Part shown: positions 34,752 to 44,845 of the stretch, one piece after another
Position numbering within the stretch: the stretch's first letter is position 1
Layout of the letters: each line of letters begins with the position of its first letter
Assembly (NCBI GenBank): GCA_018242065.1
Contig: JAFECQ010000020.1
Coordinates: 122,694 to 186,693, forward strand
DNA: 64,000 bases
Reading direction: 5' to 3'
Source of the DNA: Pseudomonadota bacterium
GTDB taxonomy: Bacteria; Pseudomonadota; Alphaproteobacteria; UBA9655
Made by a program: the position numbers and the translations under genes
Notes under the pieces: model-generated
The model's input: only the letters and a program-made list of their open reading frames with translations
Databases searched by the model: none
What the model was told of the DNA's origin: nothing

Positions 34752-35816
34752 TTAAGCAAGGGAAGCAAATCGAATAACCTCTAGGAATCTTTGATTTTGA
34801 CTTTCTGTTCCTATGGAAACTCGAATTGCATTTGGCAAACTTGATGAGCAGTCAAGTACATGAATTTTTTGCTGACTTAATAATCGCATGGTCTGTGGAA
34901 AATTCTTAAGAATAACCATAATAAAATTCGTCTCACTCACAAAAACTGTCGACACTCCTTTAAACGTTAAAAGTTCTTCGATAAGCCCTGTCCTACTTTT
35001 TTTAATTTTTTCCCATGATTCTAAAGTACTTTTTGGGTCCTCGAGCCTTGCGATAACGCTTGTTTGAGAAGGAGTGCTAATAGAAAATGGAAGCTGCACA
35101 TACCTTAACGTATTAATAACTGAGGTATCTGCTAAAATTGCTCCGCATCTTATACCTGCTAAACCCCATGCTTTCGAAAATGTACGAAGAATAATCAAAT
35201 TTTTATATTTATTTAAGCAAAAAAGTGATGATGAATCATCTGAAAATTCGATATAAGCTTCATCAACAACAACAAAACCATTCATCGAATGGCACAACGT
35301 TTCAATCGTATTGGGTGCGATTTTTGTCCCTGTAGGATTATTAGGATTGCAAATAAACATCATTTTTGGATTTATTCTAAGAATTGTTTCTATATCAAGA
35401 TAAGCAAGATTATCTCCTAAAAGAGGCATTGTTTGTAAACGAATTCCATGAATAAGAGCCCAATGTGTATAGGCAGAAAAGCTAGGAGATGTCACACAAA
35501 CAAGATCTTCCTTAGGCTCAGAAAAGGTTCTTAAGATGAGATCAATTCCCTCCATAGACCCCGCCGTAAATAAAATATTCCCAATCCCTAGAGTTATGTC
35601 GTTAACAGGAGGAGGATTAATTGAAAGAATTGTGTCTAAGTAAAGCTTTTTAAGTTCATTTTGTTTAACATCTGGATACTCAGAAAAATTTCCCCCGTAA
35701 GGGTTTGTATTATTACTCAAATCAATTTCCCAATCGAGATTAGAAAAGTACTTTTGAATAGGGTTTGGAAGAGAAAGTTTTGAAATAAGCGACCTAGCTT
35801 TAGGGTGTATTATCAT
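34752..35816 (-). CDS. HisC-like class I/II aminotransferase
   Basis: A 354-residue PLP enzyme of the histidinol-phosphate aminotransferase family. Visible motifs are LFTAGSMEGIDLIL, FICNPNNPTGTKI with the PLP Asn, VVDEAYIEFS, and the Schiff-base lysine in RTFSKAWGLAGIRCG. The C-terminal Arg for the carboxylate is in NAIRVSIGT. It resembles HisC, but no other histidine gene is nearby, and HisC-like enzymes also serve tyrosine/phenylalanine transamination or cobalamin synthesis (CobD). The symbol is therefore left blank. It converges on the phospholipase gene. Confidence 0.82.
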   Translation of the reverse strand: MIIHPKARSLISKLSLPNPIQKYFSNLDWEIDLSNNTNPYGGNFSEYPDVKQNELKKLYLDTILSINPPPVNDITLGIGNILFTAGSMEGIDLILRTFSEPKEDLVCVTSPSFSAYTHWALIHGIRLQTMPLLGDNLAYLDIETILRINPKMMFICNPNNPTGTKIAPNTIETLCHSMNGFVVVDEAYIEFSDDSSSLFCLNKYKNLIILRTFSKAWGLAGIRCGAILADTSVINTLRYVQLPFSISTPSQTSVIARLEDPKSTLESWEKIKKSRTGLIEELLTFKGVSTVFVSETNFIMVILKNFPQTMRLLSQQKIHVLDCSSSLPNAIRVSIGTESQNQRFLEVIRFASLA

Positions 35817-35934
35817 ATTTTTTCCTTCTCATGAGAAAATTTTATCAGATATGATGAATGATACCTTTAAAATTTTTGAACATCAAGATGAATTTTGATT
35901 CAATTTTTTTGATATTTTAAAATGAAGGTTTTGA

Positions 35935-38900
35935 TCAGTCTTTTTTATTAATCTTATCGGCGAAAAGCATGTACATCGCCGGAACCACAAATAAGGTAAA
36001 AACTGTTCCTATTGAAATGCCTGAAGAAATCACAAGCCCAATATTATAGCGACTCACTGCCCCTGCTCCTGACGCGCGAATCAGAGGTAAGACTCCCAAC
36101 ACCATCGCTGCTGTTGTCATAAGAATAGGGCGCAGGCGAATAGCTGCTGCTTTTTCGATAGCAATTCTTTTCTCATTCCCCTCCTTTTGCAAGTCATTTG
36201 CAAACTGAACGATAAGTATTCCATGCTTTGTAATCAGGCCAATCAAGGTCACGAGAGCTATCTCCGTATATATATTCAGGCTCGCCCCGCCAACACCCAA
36301 GCTAATAAAAATCATAGCTCCACATATGGACATGGGAACACTAATCAAAACGATGAGGGGATCACGAAAGCTTTCAAAAAGAGCTGCTAAAGCGAGAAAT
36401 ATGATGATAAGCGCAAAAAAGAAAGTGACAATAAGTGAATTTCCTTCCTGTTCATACTGCCTCGATTCTCCCGCATAATCAATTGAGTAACCTTGCGGCA
36501 AGTGACCTTTTGCAATTTCCTTCATTACGCCCAGTGCTTCACCCAAAGTTATTCCAGCTCCAGGAATACCTGAAATGGTGGCAGATTTTAGCTGCTGAAA
36601 GTGATTTAGGGATTCTGGAACAACTTTTCGTTTGAGCTTTGTAACGGTTGATAGAGGAACCGATGTCCCATCAGCAGTTTTAATGTAATAGTTTAGAGGT
36701 TGGTGATCATTAATACGGTCACGTCTTTCAACCTGAGGAATAACTTTATAAGATCGATCAAAGTAATTAAAAAAATTGACATAACCTTGACTTAAAGCTG
36801 ACTGAAGAATCCCCCCCAAGGCTTTCATATCAAGTCCCATAAGGGCAGCCTTGTCTCGATCAAGCTCAAGCGTTGTTTGAACTTTATCAATTTTGAGATC
36901 TGAATCAAGATAAGCAAATAAACCACTTTCGTAAGCCTTACCTATGATAGCCTGAGCAACCTCATTGAGTAGGTCATAAGATTCGGTTGTTTGAATCACA
37001 AACTGCATGGGTAACCCACTTCCCGCACCAGGTAAGGAAGAGGGCTGAAAAGCAGCTATTTTCCCCCCTGAAACTTGCGATAGCTCACCTTGTACTATTG
37101 GTTGTAATTGAATTGTCGTCTGCTGTCGCTTATCCCATGGTTTTAAGACCATTCCACCTAAACTAATGTTAAGACCATTAAGCCCATCAAGTTGAAAGGT
37201 ATGGTCCGTTTCAGGAAAATTTGAGAAAATGTCAAAAACTTTCTGAGAATAAAGCTGAGTTTGCCGTAAAGAAGCATTCGGTGAGGCGGTTAATTGCGAG
37301 ATGATGATCCCTTGATCTTCCTGCGGTGCAAGTTCGGACTTTGAACCACTATACAAGAAATATATACTCCCTAAAACGATTACAGAAAAAACGCCTGTTA
37401 CGGGAAGATAATTGAGGGAGTGATGCAGCGCATTTTCGTAACTTTGTTCAAGTTTTGAAAATTTTTGATCAACAAAAGCTGAAAAACGACCCTGACTTGT
37501 CTTTTTCAATAGTTTTGAGCACATCATGGGTGAAAGCGTCAGAGCAATGATCGCTGAGATAGCAACCGCCCCCGCTAAGGTAAAGGCGAACTCTGAAAAA
37601 AGAGCTCCTGTCAGCCCTCCCATAAAACCAATGGGAATGTACACAGCAACTAAAACCACTGAAATAGCGATAATGGGATTCGCAAGCTCACGCGCCCCAA
37701 GAAGAGAAGCCTCGAGCGGTTTCATACCATTTTCAATATGACGGTAGATATTTTCAACAACAATGATCGCATCATCAACAACAAGACCAATGGAAAGGAC
37801 GAGAGCAAGGAGAGTTAACAAATTAATGGAATACCCGAGAAGAAACATCACAAAAAATGTCCCTATCAAAGAAAGAGGAATGGCAATAATAGGAATAGCA
37901 ACGGTTCGAAGTGACGCAAGAAATACAAAAATAACTAGAATGACAATGATTACAGCTTCGCCTAAAGATCTTTCGACTTCATGAATTGCTGCATTAACGT
38001 ATTCAGTTGCATCATACACAATTTTCCCATTTAAACCTTGCGGAAAGTCCGCCTGGATACCGGGGAAAATAGCGTGGATATTTTCAATAACTGTTAACAA
38101 GTTTGCCGCTGGAGCAACCTTTATTCCAATATAAACGGCGTCCTTTCCATCAAACTTAACAACTGTATCATAGTTTTCTGCTCCTAAAGAAACAGTAGAA
38201 ACGTCCTTTAATCGCACAATAGCGCCGTTATTGGCCTTTACAATTAAATTTCGAAATCCCTGAACAGATTCAACTCCCGTCGTGGACGTCAAATTAACAG
38301 TTACCATTTCACCATCCGTTCGACCAACGGCAGAAATAAAGTTGTTCGAGGTAAGTGCGTTAGAAACATCTAAAGCTGTTACACCAAGGGCTGACATTTT
38401 AAGAGGATCAAGCCACGCACGCATCGCAAATTGTCTTCCTCCCAGAATTTCAGCCAATTGCACATTGGGAACAGCTTGCAATTTCGGTTGCACGACGCGT
38501 ATCAGATAGTCTGTAATTTTATTGCTCGGCAGCACATCACTGTAGAATCCGATATACATGGAATCGAGTACGTCCCCCACTGCTACCGTTATGATAGGTA
38601 GCTGCGCTTCTTTCGGGAGCTGATTTAAAACCGCATTAACTTTTGTGTTAATGTCAGTCAGGGCCCTTTCCGAATCATAATTCAGCCTGAGCGTTGCCTG
38701 AATAATGCTAACCCCTTGATTGCTAATAGACGTCATGTAATCAATGCCATTCGCTTGCGCAATGGACTGTTCAAGAGGCGTCGTAATAAAGCCTGCAACA
38801 AGCTCTGGAGCAGCACCTGTATAAACGGTTGTCACCGTCACAACTGCATTCTGCGTGAAAGGAAACTGACGGACTGGCAAAATATCTAAAGAGCGCACAC

Positions 38901-38973
38901 CTAAGACCAAAATCATAAGACTTACGACAGTCGCAAGAACAGGACGATGAATATATAAATCCGTAAATTTCAT
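35935..38973 (-). CDS. RND family efflux pump, inner-membrane subunit (AcrB/MexF-like)
   Basis: The 1012-residue HAE-1 type transporter has twelve membrane helices and two large periplasmic loops. Its proton-relay motif is in LVLSIGLVVDDAIIVVENI, and LITKHGILIVQFAN marks the second half. It opens with FIHRPVLA-like LYIHRPVLATVVSLMI. Such pumps expel drugs, dyes, bile acids and fatty acids with the adaptor and outer-membrane channel encoded just upstream. It starts 15 bases after the adaptor stop. Substrate specificity cannot be read from sequence. Confidence 0.95.
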   Translation of the reverse strand: MKFTDLYIHRPVLATVVSLMILVLGVRSLDILPVRQFPFTQNAVVTVTTVYTGAAPELVAGFITTPLEQSIAQANGIDYMTSISNQGVSIIQATLRLNYDSERALTDINTKVNAVLNQLPKEAQLPIITVAVGDVLDSMYIGFYSDVLPSNKITDYLIRVVQPKLQAVPNVQLAEILGGRQFAMRAWLDPLKMSALGVTALDVSNALTSNNFISAVGRTDGEMVTVNLTSTTGVESVQGFRNLIVKANNGAIVRLKDVSTVSLGAENYDTVVKFDGKDAVYIGIKVAPAANLLTVIENIHAIFPGIQADFPQGLNGKIVYDATEYVNAAIHEVERSLGEAVIIVILVIFVFLASLRTVAIPIIAIPLSLIGTFFVMFLLGYSINLLTLLALVLSIGLVVDDAIIVVENIYRHIENGMKPLEASLLGARELANPIIAISVVLVAVYIPIGFMGGLTGALFSEFAFTLAGAVAISAIIALTLSPMMCSKLLKKTSQGRFSAFVDQKFSKLEQSYENALHHSLNYLPVTGVFSVIVLGSIYFLYSGSKSELAPQEDQGIIISQLTASPNASLRQTQLYSQKVFDIFSNFPETDHTFQLDGLNGLNISLGGMVLKPWDKRQQTTIQLQPIVQGELSQVSGGKIAAFQPSSLPGAGSGLPMQFVIQTTESYDLLNEVAQAIIGKAYESGLFAYLDSDLKIDKVQTTLELDRDKAALMGLDMKALGGILQSALSQGYVNFFNYFDRSYKVIPQVERRDRINDHQPLNYYIKTADGTSVPLSTVTKLKRKVVPESLNHFQQLKSATISGIPGAGITLGEALGVMKEIAKGHLPQGYSIDYAGESRQYEQEGNSLIVTFFFALIIIFLALAALFESFRDPLIVLISVPMSICGAMIFISLGVGGASLNIYTEIALVTLIGLITKHGILIVQFANDLQKEGNEKRIAIEKAAAIRLRPILMTTAAMVLGVLPLIRASGAGAVSRYNIGLVISSGISIGTVFTLFVVPAMYMLFADKINKKD

Positions 38974-38988
38974 AAAAATAATCCGGGC

Positions 38989-40125
38989 TTATTCATTTTG
39001 AGGATTGGAAGTAGGATTATTGCTTGGCAAAATCGTATTATCAATGACAGCAAGACTCTCATTTTTGAGTTTTAGCTGACCTGCTGTAACAACCAAATCG
39101 CCTTTCTCGAGACCTTTAAGAATTTGTACCTGATCCCCACGGGTTTCACCCACAGTAATAAATTTTTGATTGGCGATATAAACTGTATTCCCCTTTGAAT
39201 CTTTTTCTTTTGCTTTTAAGATATAGACCAAGTCGCCAAAAGCATTATAGCTGATCGCTGTTTGAGGAACAGTTATGAAGTCTTGAGGAGATCCCGTTTG
39301 AACCTCAACAATACCAAACATTCCAGGAAATAATTTCTCGGCTGGGTTGGAGAGCGTCGCTTCAACTTCCACATTTCTTGTTTCAGAATCAATTTTGGGA
39401 TTTATAGAAGTAATTTTACCCTGAAAAATAAGATTTGGATAAGTGTCTATTACCAAGACAATCGATTGACCTTTGTGAACTTGAGGAAGATTCTGTTGCG
39501 GAAGGTAAAAATCTACATATATAGGATCTAAAGATTGCAACGTTACGATTTTATCTCCAGAATTTAAATATTGGCCCAGGTTAACCCGTGAAATGCCAAG
39601 CCTTCCCTTAAAGGGAGCACGAATCATTTTCTTCGCAATAAGAGCTTTTTGCTGCTCAACTTGAGCTTTTAACGTTTTAAGATTTGACCAATCTATATCA
39701 AGAGTAGCCTGACTAACACCCTGCACGGCAAATTGTTCCTTATCCCGATCATAGGTGATTTGTGCAAGCTCTGCTTGAGCTTCTAATGCCGTGAGCTGCG
39801 CGATTTCCGTATCCGCATTTAATTCAAGAAGCAGATCGTTCGTATTGATAATTTGCCCTGGCGTAAATTTAATTTCTTTAATAAGCCCTGCAATTTCTGT
39901 TGTTACATCGACACCGTTTACAGCCCTTATATTGCCAGTGGCTACAAGTTTTGGTTGCCAAGATAAAGCTGTAGCTCTTGAGGCGGAAACAGTTGTAGGA
40001 GGCATCGCATGGCTACTCATATATTTTTTCATCATATAGCCTTGAAAGGCTTTGTAAGCAAAGATACTTCCAAAAAAAAGTCCTGCAAGAACCAACATAA
40101 TGACCATGCGCCTTGACATAATCAC
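38989..40125 (-). CDS. RND efflux periplasmic adaptor subunit
   Basis: The 378-residue membrane-fusion protein has one N-terminal anchor helix (about residues 8-26), then barrel-sandwich hybrid halves around a coiled-coil hairpin (VDVTTEIAGLIKEIKFTPGQ, ELNADTEIAQL, QVEQQKALIAKKMIRAPFKG). A beta-barrel (GQSIVLVIDTYPNLIFQGKI) and a C-terminal PNFV-type domain (TVPQTAISY, VGETRGDQVQI) follow. It bridges the pump and the outer-membrane channel. It overlaps the channel gene by 4 bases, giving tight coupling in a three-gene operon. Confidence 0.93.
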   Translation of the reverse strand: MIMSRRMVIMLVLAGLFFGSIFAYKAFQGYMMKKYMSSHAMPPTTVSASRATALSWQPKLVATGNIRAVNGVDVTTEIAGLIKEIKFTPGQIINTNDLLLELNADTEIAQLTALEAQAELAQITYDRDKEQFAVQGVSQATLDIDWSNLKTLKAQVEQQKALIAKKMIRAPFKGRLGISRVNLGQYLNSGDKIVTLQSLDPIYVDFYLPQQNLPQVHKGQSIVLVIDTYPNLIFQGKITSINPKIDSETRNVEVEATLSNPAEKLFPGMFGIVEVQTGSPQDFITVPQTAISYNAFGDLVYILKAKEKDSKGNTVYIANQKFITVGETRGDQVQILKGLEKGDLVVTAGQLKLKNESLAVIDNTILPSNNPTSNPQNE

Positions 40126-41609
40126 TCCTCTTTTTTCTGCCCATTACAGACTACCGGTGAGCGATTCCACCATCCGCCACCCAAAGCCTGGAAAAGAGCA
40201 GCCGTATCAGCATACCGCGCTGCTTGCGCTTGAATTCGCCCAATAAGGGCTTGCTGATATTGTCTTTCCGCATCTAATAAATATAAATAATTTACTGCTC
40301 CTACCTTATATTGAGTTTGGCTCAGCGTTAAGGTATTGAAGGCGGCCTCCTCCGCGTCGGTCTGAATTTGCAATTGATATGCATCGAGTTCAAGTGCTTT
40401 TAAAGTATCTGCTACATTTTGAAAGGCTTGAAGGACAGTTTGTCGATACTGCCCAGCAGCTTGTTCTAACGCAGCATAAGCCCCCCTTCGTTTTGCCAGA
40501 AGAGCCCCTCCTTGAAAAACGGGTTGTAAGATATTTCCAATAATATTCCAAACAACTGACCTATGCTCAAAAAGGGTCTTTAATTGATCAGAGGTCCAAC
40601 CATAGGCGCCCGTTAAAGTCACTTGAGGAAGTAAGTTGGCTGTCGCTAAACCGACTTGAGCTGTGGCTGCATGAAGAAGCGCTTCCGCTGCTTTAATATC
40701 AGGACGTTGCTGAACAAGAGCAGAGGGGATGCTCACAGGAAGCTCGGTTGGAAGACATAAGTCGGCTAAACTAAAAGCTGGTATGTCACTTTCGCTTGGG
40801 AAGCCCCCTATAAGAACAGCAATAGCATTGCGAATTTTTGCCAAATTATTTTGTAACACTGGGAGACTCGCACGCGTTTGAGAAAGCTGGGTTTCTTGAG
40901 CTAAAACGTCTAGGCGAGATACGCCTCCTAAAATAAATTTCTTTTTTGTAATCTCGAGAATTTTTTCTTGAGCCTTGATGATCTCTTCCGTTGCATGAAT
41001 TTGAGCGCGAAGCGACGCCTCCGTGATGGCAGATGTCACAACATTTGTAGTAAGGGTTAAATATGTTGCTTCGGCCTGAAATCTTTGGAACTCGAGTTGT
41101 GCTTCTGACGTTTCAATTTGACGTCGGATTGACCCAAATAAATCTAATGTATAAGACACGTTGGTGGTTATATTATAAAGATTAAAGGTAACAGGTGGCG
41201 TTTGCACATCAAAAACAGCGGGGTTAAAGCGCTGTCTTTCAGGTAGAGCCTGAACGTTGATGAAAGGGTAAAGAGAGGAAACGGATACTTGTAAATTTGC
41301 TTCTGCTTGACGGAAAGCTGCCTCAGCAATCTGCAGATTAGCATTGTTTTTAAGCGCTATTTCAATCAATTTATTAAGAGAGCTTGAGTGGAAGAGATGC
41401 CACCAACAACCAGGAATATCTTTTCCTTCAATAAAATGTTGAATTTCTCCACCTGGACCTTTTGCCCCCACCGTTTCTTCTGGAAGCTCTGATTCTGTAT
41501 AAGAATCTACTTGCGGTGCTTTTGGAGATTCAAAATCTGGTCCCACGGTACAACCAACAAGCAAAAAGCTCCAAAGAACCATAAAGGAAAGAAGTCGCAA
41601 GTGAAGCAT
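40122..41609 (-). CDS. Outer-membrane efflux lipoprotein (NodT/OprM family)
   Basis: A 495-residue TolC-like channel of the NodT lineage. The signal peptide ends in LLVGC, a lipobox with the lipidated cysteine near residue 20, so the protein is a lipoprotein. The two repeated coiled-coil halves are visible (LIEIALKNNANLQIAEAAFRQ; RPDIKAAEALLHAATAQVG and GLATANLLPQVTLTGAYG), and the end reads ALFQALGGGW. It is the promoter-proximal gene of the operon. No TetR or MarR repressor gene is adjacent. Confidence 0.92.
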   Translation of the reverse strand: MLHLRLLSFMVLWSFLLVGCTVGPDFESPKAPQVDSYTESELPEETVGAKGPGGEIQHFIEGKDIPGCWWHLFHSSSLNKLIEIALKNNANLQIAEAAFRQAEANLQVSVSSLYPFINVQALPERQRFNPAVFDVQTPPVTFNLYNITTNVSYTLDLFGSIRRQIETSEAQLEFQRFQAEATYLTLTTNVVTSAITEASLRAQIHATEEIIKAQEKILEITKKKFILGGVSRLDVLAQETQLSQTRASLPVLQNNLAKIRNAIAVLIGGFPSESDIPAFSLADLCLPTELPVSIPSALVQQRPDIKAAEALLHAATAQVGLATANLLPQVTLTGAYGWTSDQLKTLFEHRSVVWNIIGNILQPVFQGGALLAKRRGAYAALEQAAGQYRQTVLQAFQNVADTLKALELDAYQLQIQTDAEEAAFNTLTLSQTQYKVGAVNYLYLLDAERQYQQALIGRIQAQAARYADTAALFQALGGGWWNRSPVVCNGQKKEE

Positions 41610-41740
41610 CTCTATTACTTTTTATGTTAATTGCACGCCTTGGTGACCAAAAATGATTTTAAGCCTCTTAGCCCCAGTCATGTTTTATTTGTTTATATTG
41701 TGATATAGTTTTTTAGAAACAAAAACAAGCGGGGAATCCG

Positions 41741-43489
41741 ATTCATTCATTAAAAGCTATTTATAACCTCCCCTTTTTACGCTTACGCCACTCAATATGG
41801 GATGGGCTCGCGCTCTTTGTTGTCATAACAACCATTACACTTACTGTTTGGGGTAGTCGACAGATGGTAGTTCCCTATACGATTACTGAAGGACCTCCCC
41901 TTTCACTCAACCCACTTAATCTTCCCTATTATGCATTACAAACTGTTTTAAGAATGATTTATGCCCTTATTTTATCTCTATCTTTTAGTTTTGTGTATGC
42001 AACCATTGCAGCCAAAACTAAAAAAGGGGAATTTTTTTTAATTTCATTGTTAGATATCCTCCAATCCGTTCCGATTTTAGGGTTCCTATCGATCACAGTG
42101 ACAGGATTTATCTCCCTTTTCCCGGGAAGCCTTTTAGGCGTTGAATGCGCATCTATTTTTGCTATTTTTACCTCTCAAGCCTGGAATATGACTTTTAGCC
42201 TTTATCAATCATTTATAAGTACCCCAAAAGAATTAACTGAAGTGGCAAACCTCTACAAACTCTCTCCTTGGCGGCGTTATTGGCGACTTGAAGTCCCCTA
42301 TGCTGTGCCTCAGCTTTTGTGGAACACCATGATGTCTGTTTCTAGTGGTTGGTTTTTTGTGGTAGCTTCTGAAGCTATCATGGTCTCAGGGGATAGTATT
42401 CTTCTACCAGGGCTTGGATCTTACATTGCTTTAGCGGCCAAAGAAGAATCTCTTCAAGCCATTTTCTATGCCATTTTAACCATGTTCATTGTTATCTTTT
42501 TATATGATCAGCTTCTTTTCAGACCCCTTCTTGCATGGAGCGATAAGTTTAAGGCTGAACTCACGGCACAAGAGCAACTCCCTTCCTCATGGGTTTTAAC
42601 GATGGTCAGACGAGCAAAAATTTTCGCAATTTTTAAACGCATCTGTCACAGTTTTTTAAATGTTCTAGATACAGTTTCTCAATTTATTAGTCTTCGAATT
42701 TTTGAGCTACAAAAAGACAGAAACAATACCTATAAACTTATCAATAAAAGTATGATTCTCTTTTTCTTTTGCGCGTTCTCTTTGATTTTTATATTTTATG
42801 GCATCCAGGCCTATTTCTCTATATTTTCTAAAATTTCCTTAGAGGAAATTCAACATGTCACTTTCCTAGCCTTTATCACGCTCATACGAGTTGTTGTTTT
42901 ATGCTCGCTTGCTTCTCTTATTTGGGTTCCAATTGGTGTGATGATTGGACTAAACCCTTCTCTTACAAAACGTTTACAACCTTGGGTTCAATTTATGGCA
43001 GCTTTCCCAGCAAATCTTTTCTTCCCTATTGCAGTTCTGGGTATCATCAAATTTCAACTTAATCCTGATATCTGGTTGAGTCCCCTCATGATCTTAGGAA
43101 CCCAATGGTATATCTTATTCAACGTGATAGGAGGGGCTTCAACGATTCCCTATGACTTTCGAGAACTTTCGAAAAACTTTCATGTTAAAGGCTGGCTTCA
43201 ATGGAAAAAACTCTATTTACCTGGCATTGCACCAGCTTACGTAACAGGACTTATCACAGCTGCTGGAGGATCTTGGAACGCCAGTATCGTTGCTGAATAC
43301 GTAACGTGGGGAAATAAAACTCTTAAGGCGAACGGCGTGGGTGCCTACATTGCGGAAGCGACAGCTGCGGGAGATAGGCCTCGTATTTTATTAGGTGTGA
43401 TTATCCTTTCATTTTTCGTTTTAATTTTAAATCGAACTTTCTGGCATCCTCTTTATCTCTACGCTACAACACGTTATCGTTTAGATTAG
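41741..43489 (+). CDS. ABC transporter permease, fused two-domain NitT/TauT type
   Basis: The protein has two fused binding-protein-dependent permease domains. The EAA loops are LTEVANLYKLSPWRRYWRLE and FRELSKNFHVKGWLQWKKLY, and about 11-12 membrane helices are expected. The first clear ATG is at 41864, but the frame stays open upstream to a TAG near 41714. Codons before it encode the expected first helix (GLALFVVITTITLTVW) and the positive RLRHSIWD leader. No ATG, GTG or TTG exists there; ATT at 41741, 5 bases after GCGGGG, would give the normal length of about 582 residues. It works with the ATPase 12 bases downstream. The substrate is unknown and no binding protein is adjacent. Confidence 0.82.
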   Translation: MHSLKAIYNLPFLRLRHSIWDGLALFVVITTITLTVWGSRQMVVPYTITEGPPLSLNPLNLPYYALQTVLRMIYALILSLSFSFVYATIAAKTKKGEFFLISLLDILQSVPILGFLSITVTGFISLFPGSLLGVECASIFAIFTSQAWNMTFSLYQSFISTPKELTEVANLYKLSPWRRYWRLEVPYAVPQLLWNTMMSVSSGWFFVVASEAIMVSGDSILLPGLGSYIALAAKEESLQAIFYAILTMFIVIFLYDQLLFRPLLAWSDKFKAELTAQEQLPSSWVLTMVRRAKIFAIFKRICHSFLNVLDTVSQFISLRIFELQKDRNNTYKLINKSMILFFFCAFSLIFIFYGIQAYFSIFSKISLEEIQHVTFLAFITLIRVVVLCSLASLIWVPIGVMIGLNPSLTKRLQPWVQFMAAFPANLFFPIAVLGIIKFQLNPDIWLSPLMILGTQWYILFNVIGGASTIPYDFRELSKNFHVKGWLQWKKLYLPGIAPAYVTGLITAAGGSWNASIVAEYVTWGNKTLKANGVGAYIAEATAAGDRPRILLGVIILSFFVLILNRTFWHPLYLYATTRYRLD

Positions 43490-43501
43490 AGGGAGGAGAA
43501 T

Positions 43502-44827
43502 ATGGGAAAAGATCTATTAAACCTCAATAATATCTCTAAATGGTATGGCGATCCTCAAAAACGAACCCTTATTCTTGATCATATAAACTTTGCGGTTAAA
43601 GAGGGTGAATTCGTTGCCATTCTGGGTAAATCTGGCTGTGGTAAATCGACACTGCTTCGAATCATTGCTGGGCTTATTGAGCCTAATGAAGGAGAGGTTC
43701 TGTATCAGGGGAATCAGTTTACGCGCACAACACCAAGAATTGCCATGGTCTTTCAATCACACGCTCTTTTCCCTTGGCTGAACGTTTTGGAAAATGTGGA
43801 ACTTGGTCTTGAAGCCTTAGGCCTTACAGTTCATCAACGACGTAGACAAGCTTTGGAAGCTATTGATTTGATTGGTCTGGATGGATATGAATCTGCTTAT
43901 CCTAAAGAATTATCGGGTGGTATGCGCCAGCGTGTTGGATTTGCCCGTGCACTTGTGGTCAATCCCGATGTTTTGCTCTTGGATGAACCTTTTTCTGCCT
44001 TAGATATTCTCACTGCCGAGAACATTCGGAATGACCTCATGGAATTATGGATTGAAAAGCGCATTCCTACTAAAGCCATTGTAATGGTCTCTCATAATGT
44101 TATTGAGGCGGTAGAACTCGCCACTCGCCTTATTATACTTAATCACGATCCCGGACGAATTGTTCAAGAAATTGATGTGTCTCTTATGTATCCTCGAGAT
44201 GAGACAAGTCACCATTTCCAAGATCTTGTTGATCAAGTTTATACCGCTCTTCTGTCAACCACCGAACATCCTGCTGATCTTAAGAAGGGAGAAAAGACAA
44301 AAATTGTGATTGGCATGAACTACCGTCTTCCAGAAATTTCCATCCATAAGCTTCAAGGATTGATGGAAGCGCTCTCTGAACCACCCTATCATGGAAAAGC
44401 AGATATTTTTGCTATAGCAGAATCAGAAAATCTTTCAGCTAAAGATTCAATCCCCCTTATTGAAACGCTTGAACTTTTGGGATTTGCTCAAATTTCTCAA
44501 GGAGATATTGAATTGACGAACTCCGGAAAAGTCTTCTGCAAAGCAGATATACTCGAAAGTAAAAAAGTTTTTGCCTATCACTTAATGCGCCACGTTCCCC
44601 TTGCAAAACACATTTATCATGTGCTTCAAGACAACCCCAAAAAACATATCCCTAAGGAGAAGTTTGTAAAAGAGCTCGAAAATCTTATGTCTTCAGAGGA
44701 CGCTCAAAAAAACTTATCGATCATCATTAACTGGGGCCGGTATGCAGAGCTCTTTGACTACAATAATCAAACTGAAATGTTGAGTCTTGAAAATCCAGAA
44801 GAAGTGCACCCCTCCTTAGACACTTAA
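43502..44827 (+). CDS. ABC transporter ATP-binding protein, NitT/TauT type with C-terminal AAA-associated domain
   Basis: The 441-residue protein has an ABC domain (about residues 1-250) with Walker A GKSGCGKST, Q-loop AMVFQSHALFPWLNVLENV, signature ELSGGMRQRVGFARALV, Walker B LLLDEPFSALD and switch His in MVSHNVIEAVE. It carries a C-terminal AAA-associated domain (about 260-440), including LELLGFAQISQGDIELTNSG and HLMRHVPLAKHIYHVLQ. This extension is found in NitT-type ATPases of alphaproteobacteria and probably senses or regulates. GGAGGAG precedes the ATG. It ends 18 bases from the convergent sspB. Confidence 0.9.
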   Translation: MGKDLLNLNNISKWYGDPQKRTLILDHINFAVKEGEFVAILGKSGCGKSTLLRIIAGLIEPNEGEVLYQGNQFTRTTPRIAMVFQSHALFPWLNVLENVELGLEALGLTVHQRRRQALEAIDLIGLDGYESAYPKELSGGMRQRVGFARALVVNPDVLLLDEPFSALDILTAENIRNDLMELWIEKRIPTKAIVMVSHNVIEAVELATRLIILNHDPGRIVQEIDVSLMYPRDETSHHFQDLVDQVYTALLSTTEHPADLKKGEKTKIVIGMNYRLPEISIHKLQGLMEALSEPPYHGKADIFAIAESENLSAKDSIPLIETLELLGFAQISQGDIELTNSGKVFCKADILESKKVFAYHLMRHVPLAKHIYHVLQDNPKKHIPKEKFVKELENLMSSEDAQKNLSIIINWGRYAELFDYNNQTEMLSLENPEEVHPSLDT

Positions 44828-44845
44828 AAGCTCGAGATACTCTTT

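Noticed and set aside
34752..35816. Evidence for a histidine biosynthesis pathway
   Set aside because: Only one HisC-like aminotransferase is present, and this family has other roles; no his gene is adjacent.
36187..38509. Several rightward frames inside the RND pump gene
   Set aside because: They are antisense to a fully conserved transporter gene and have no independent signals.
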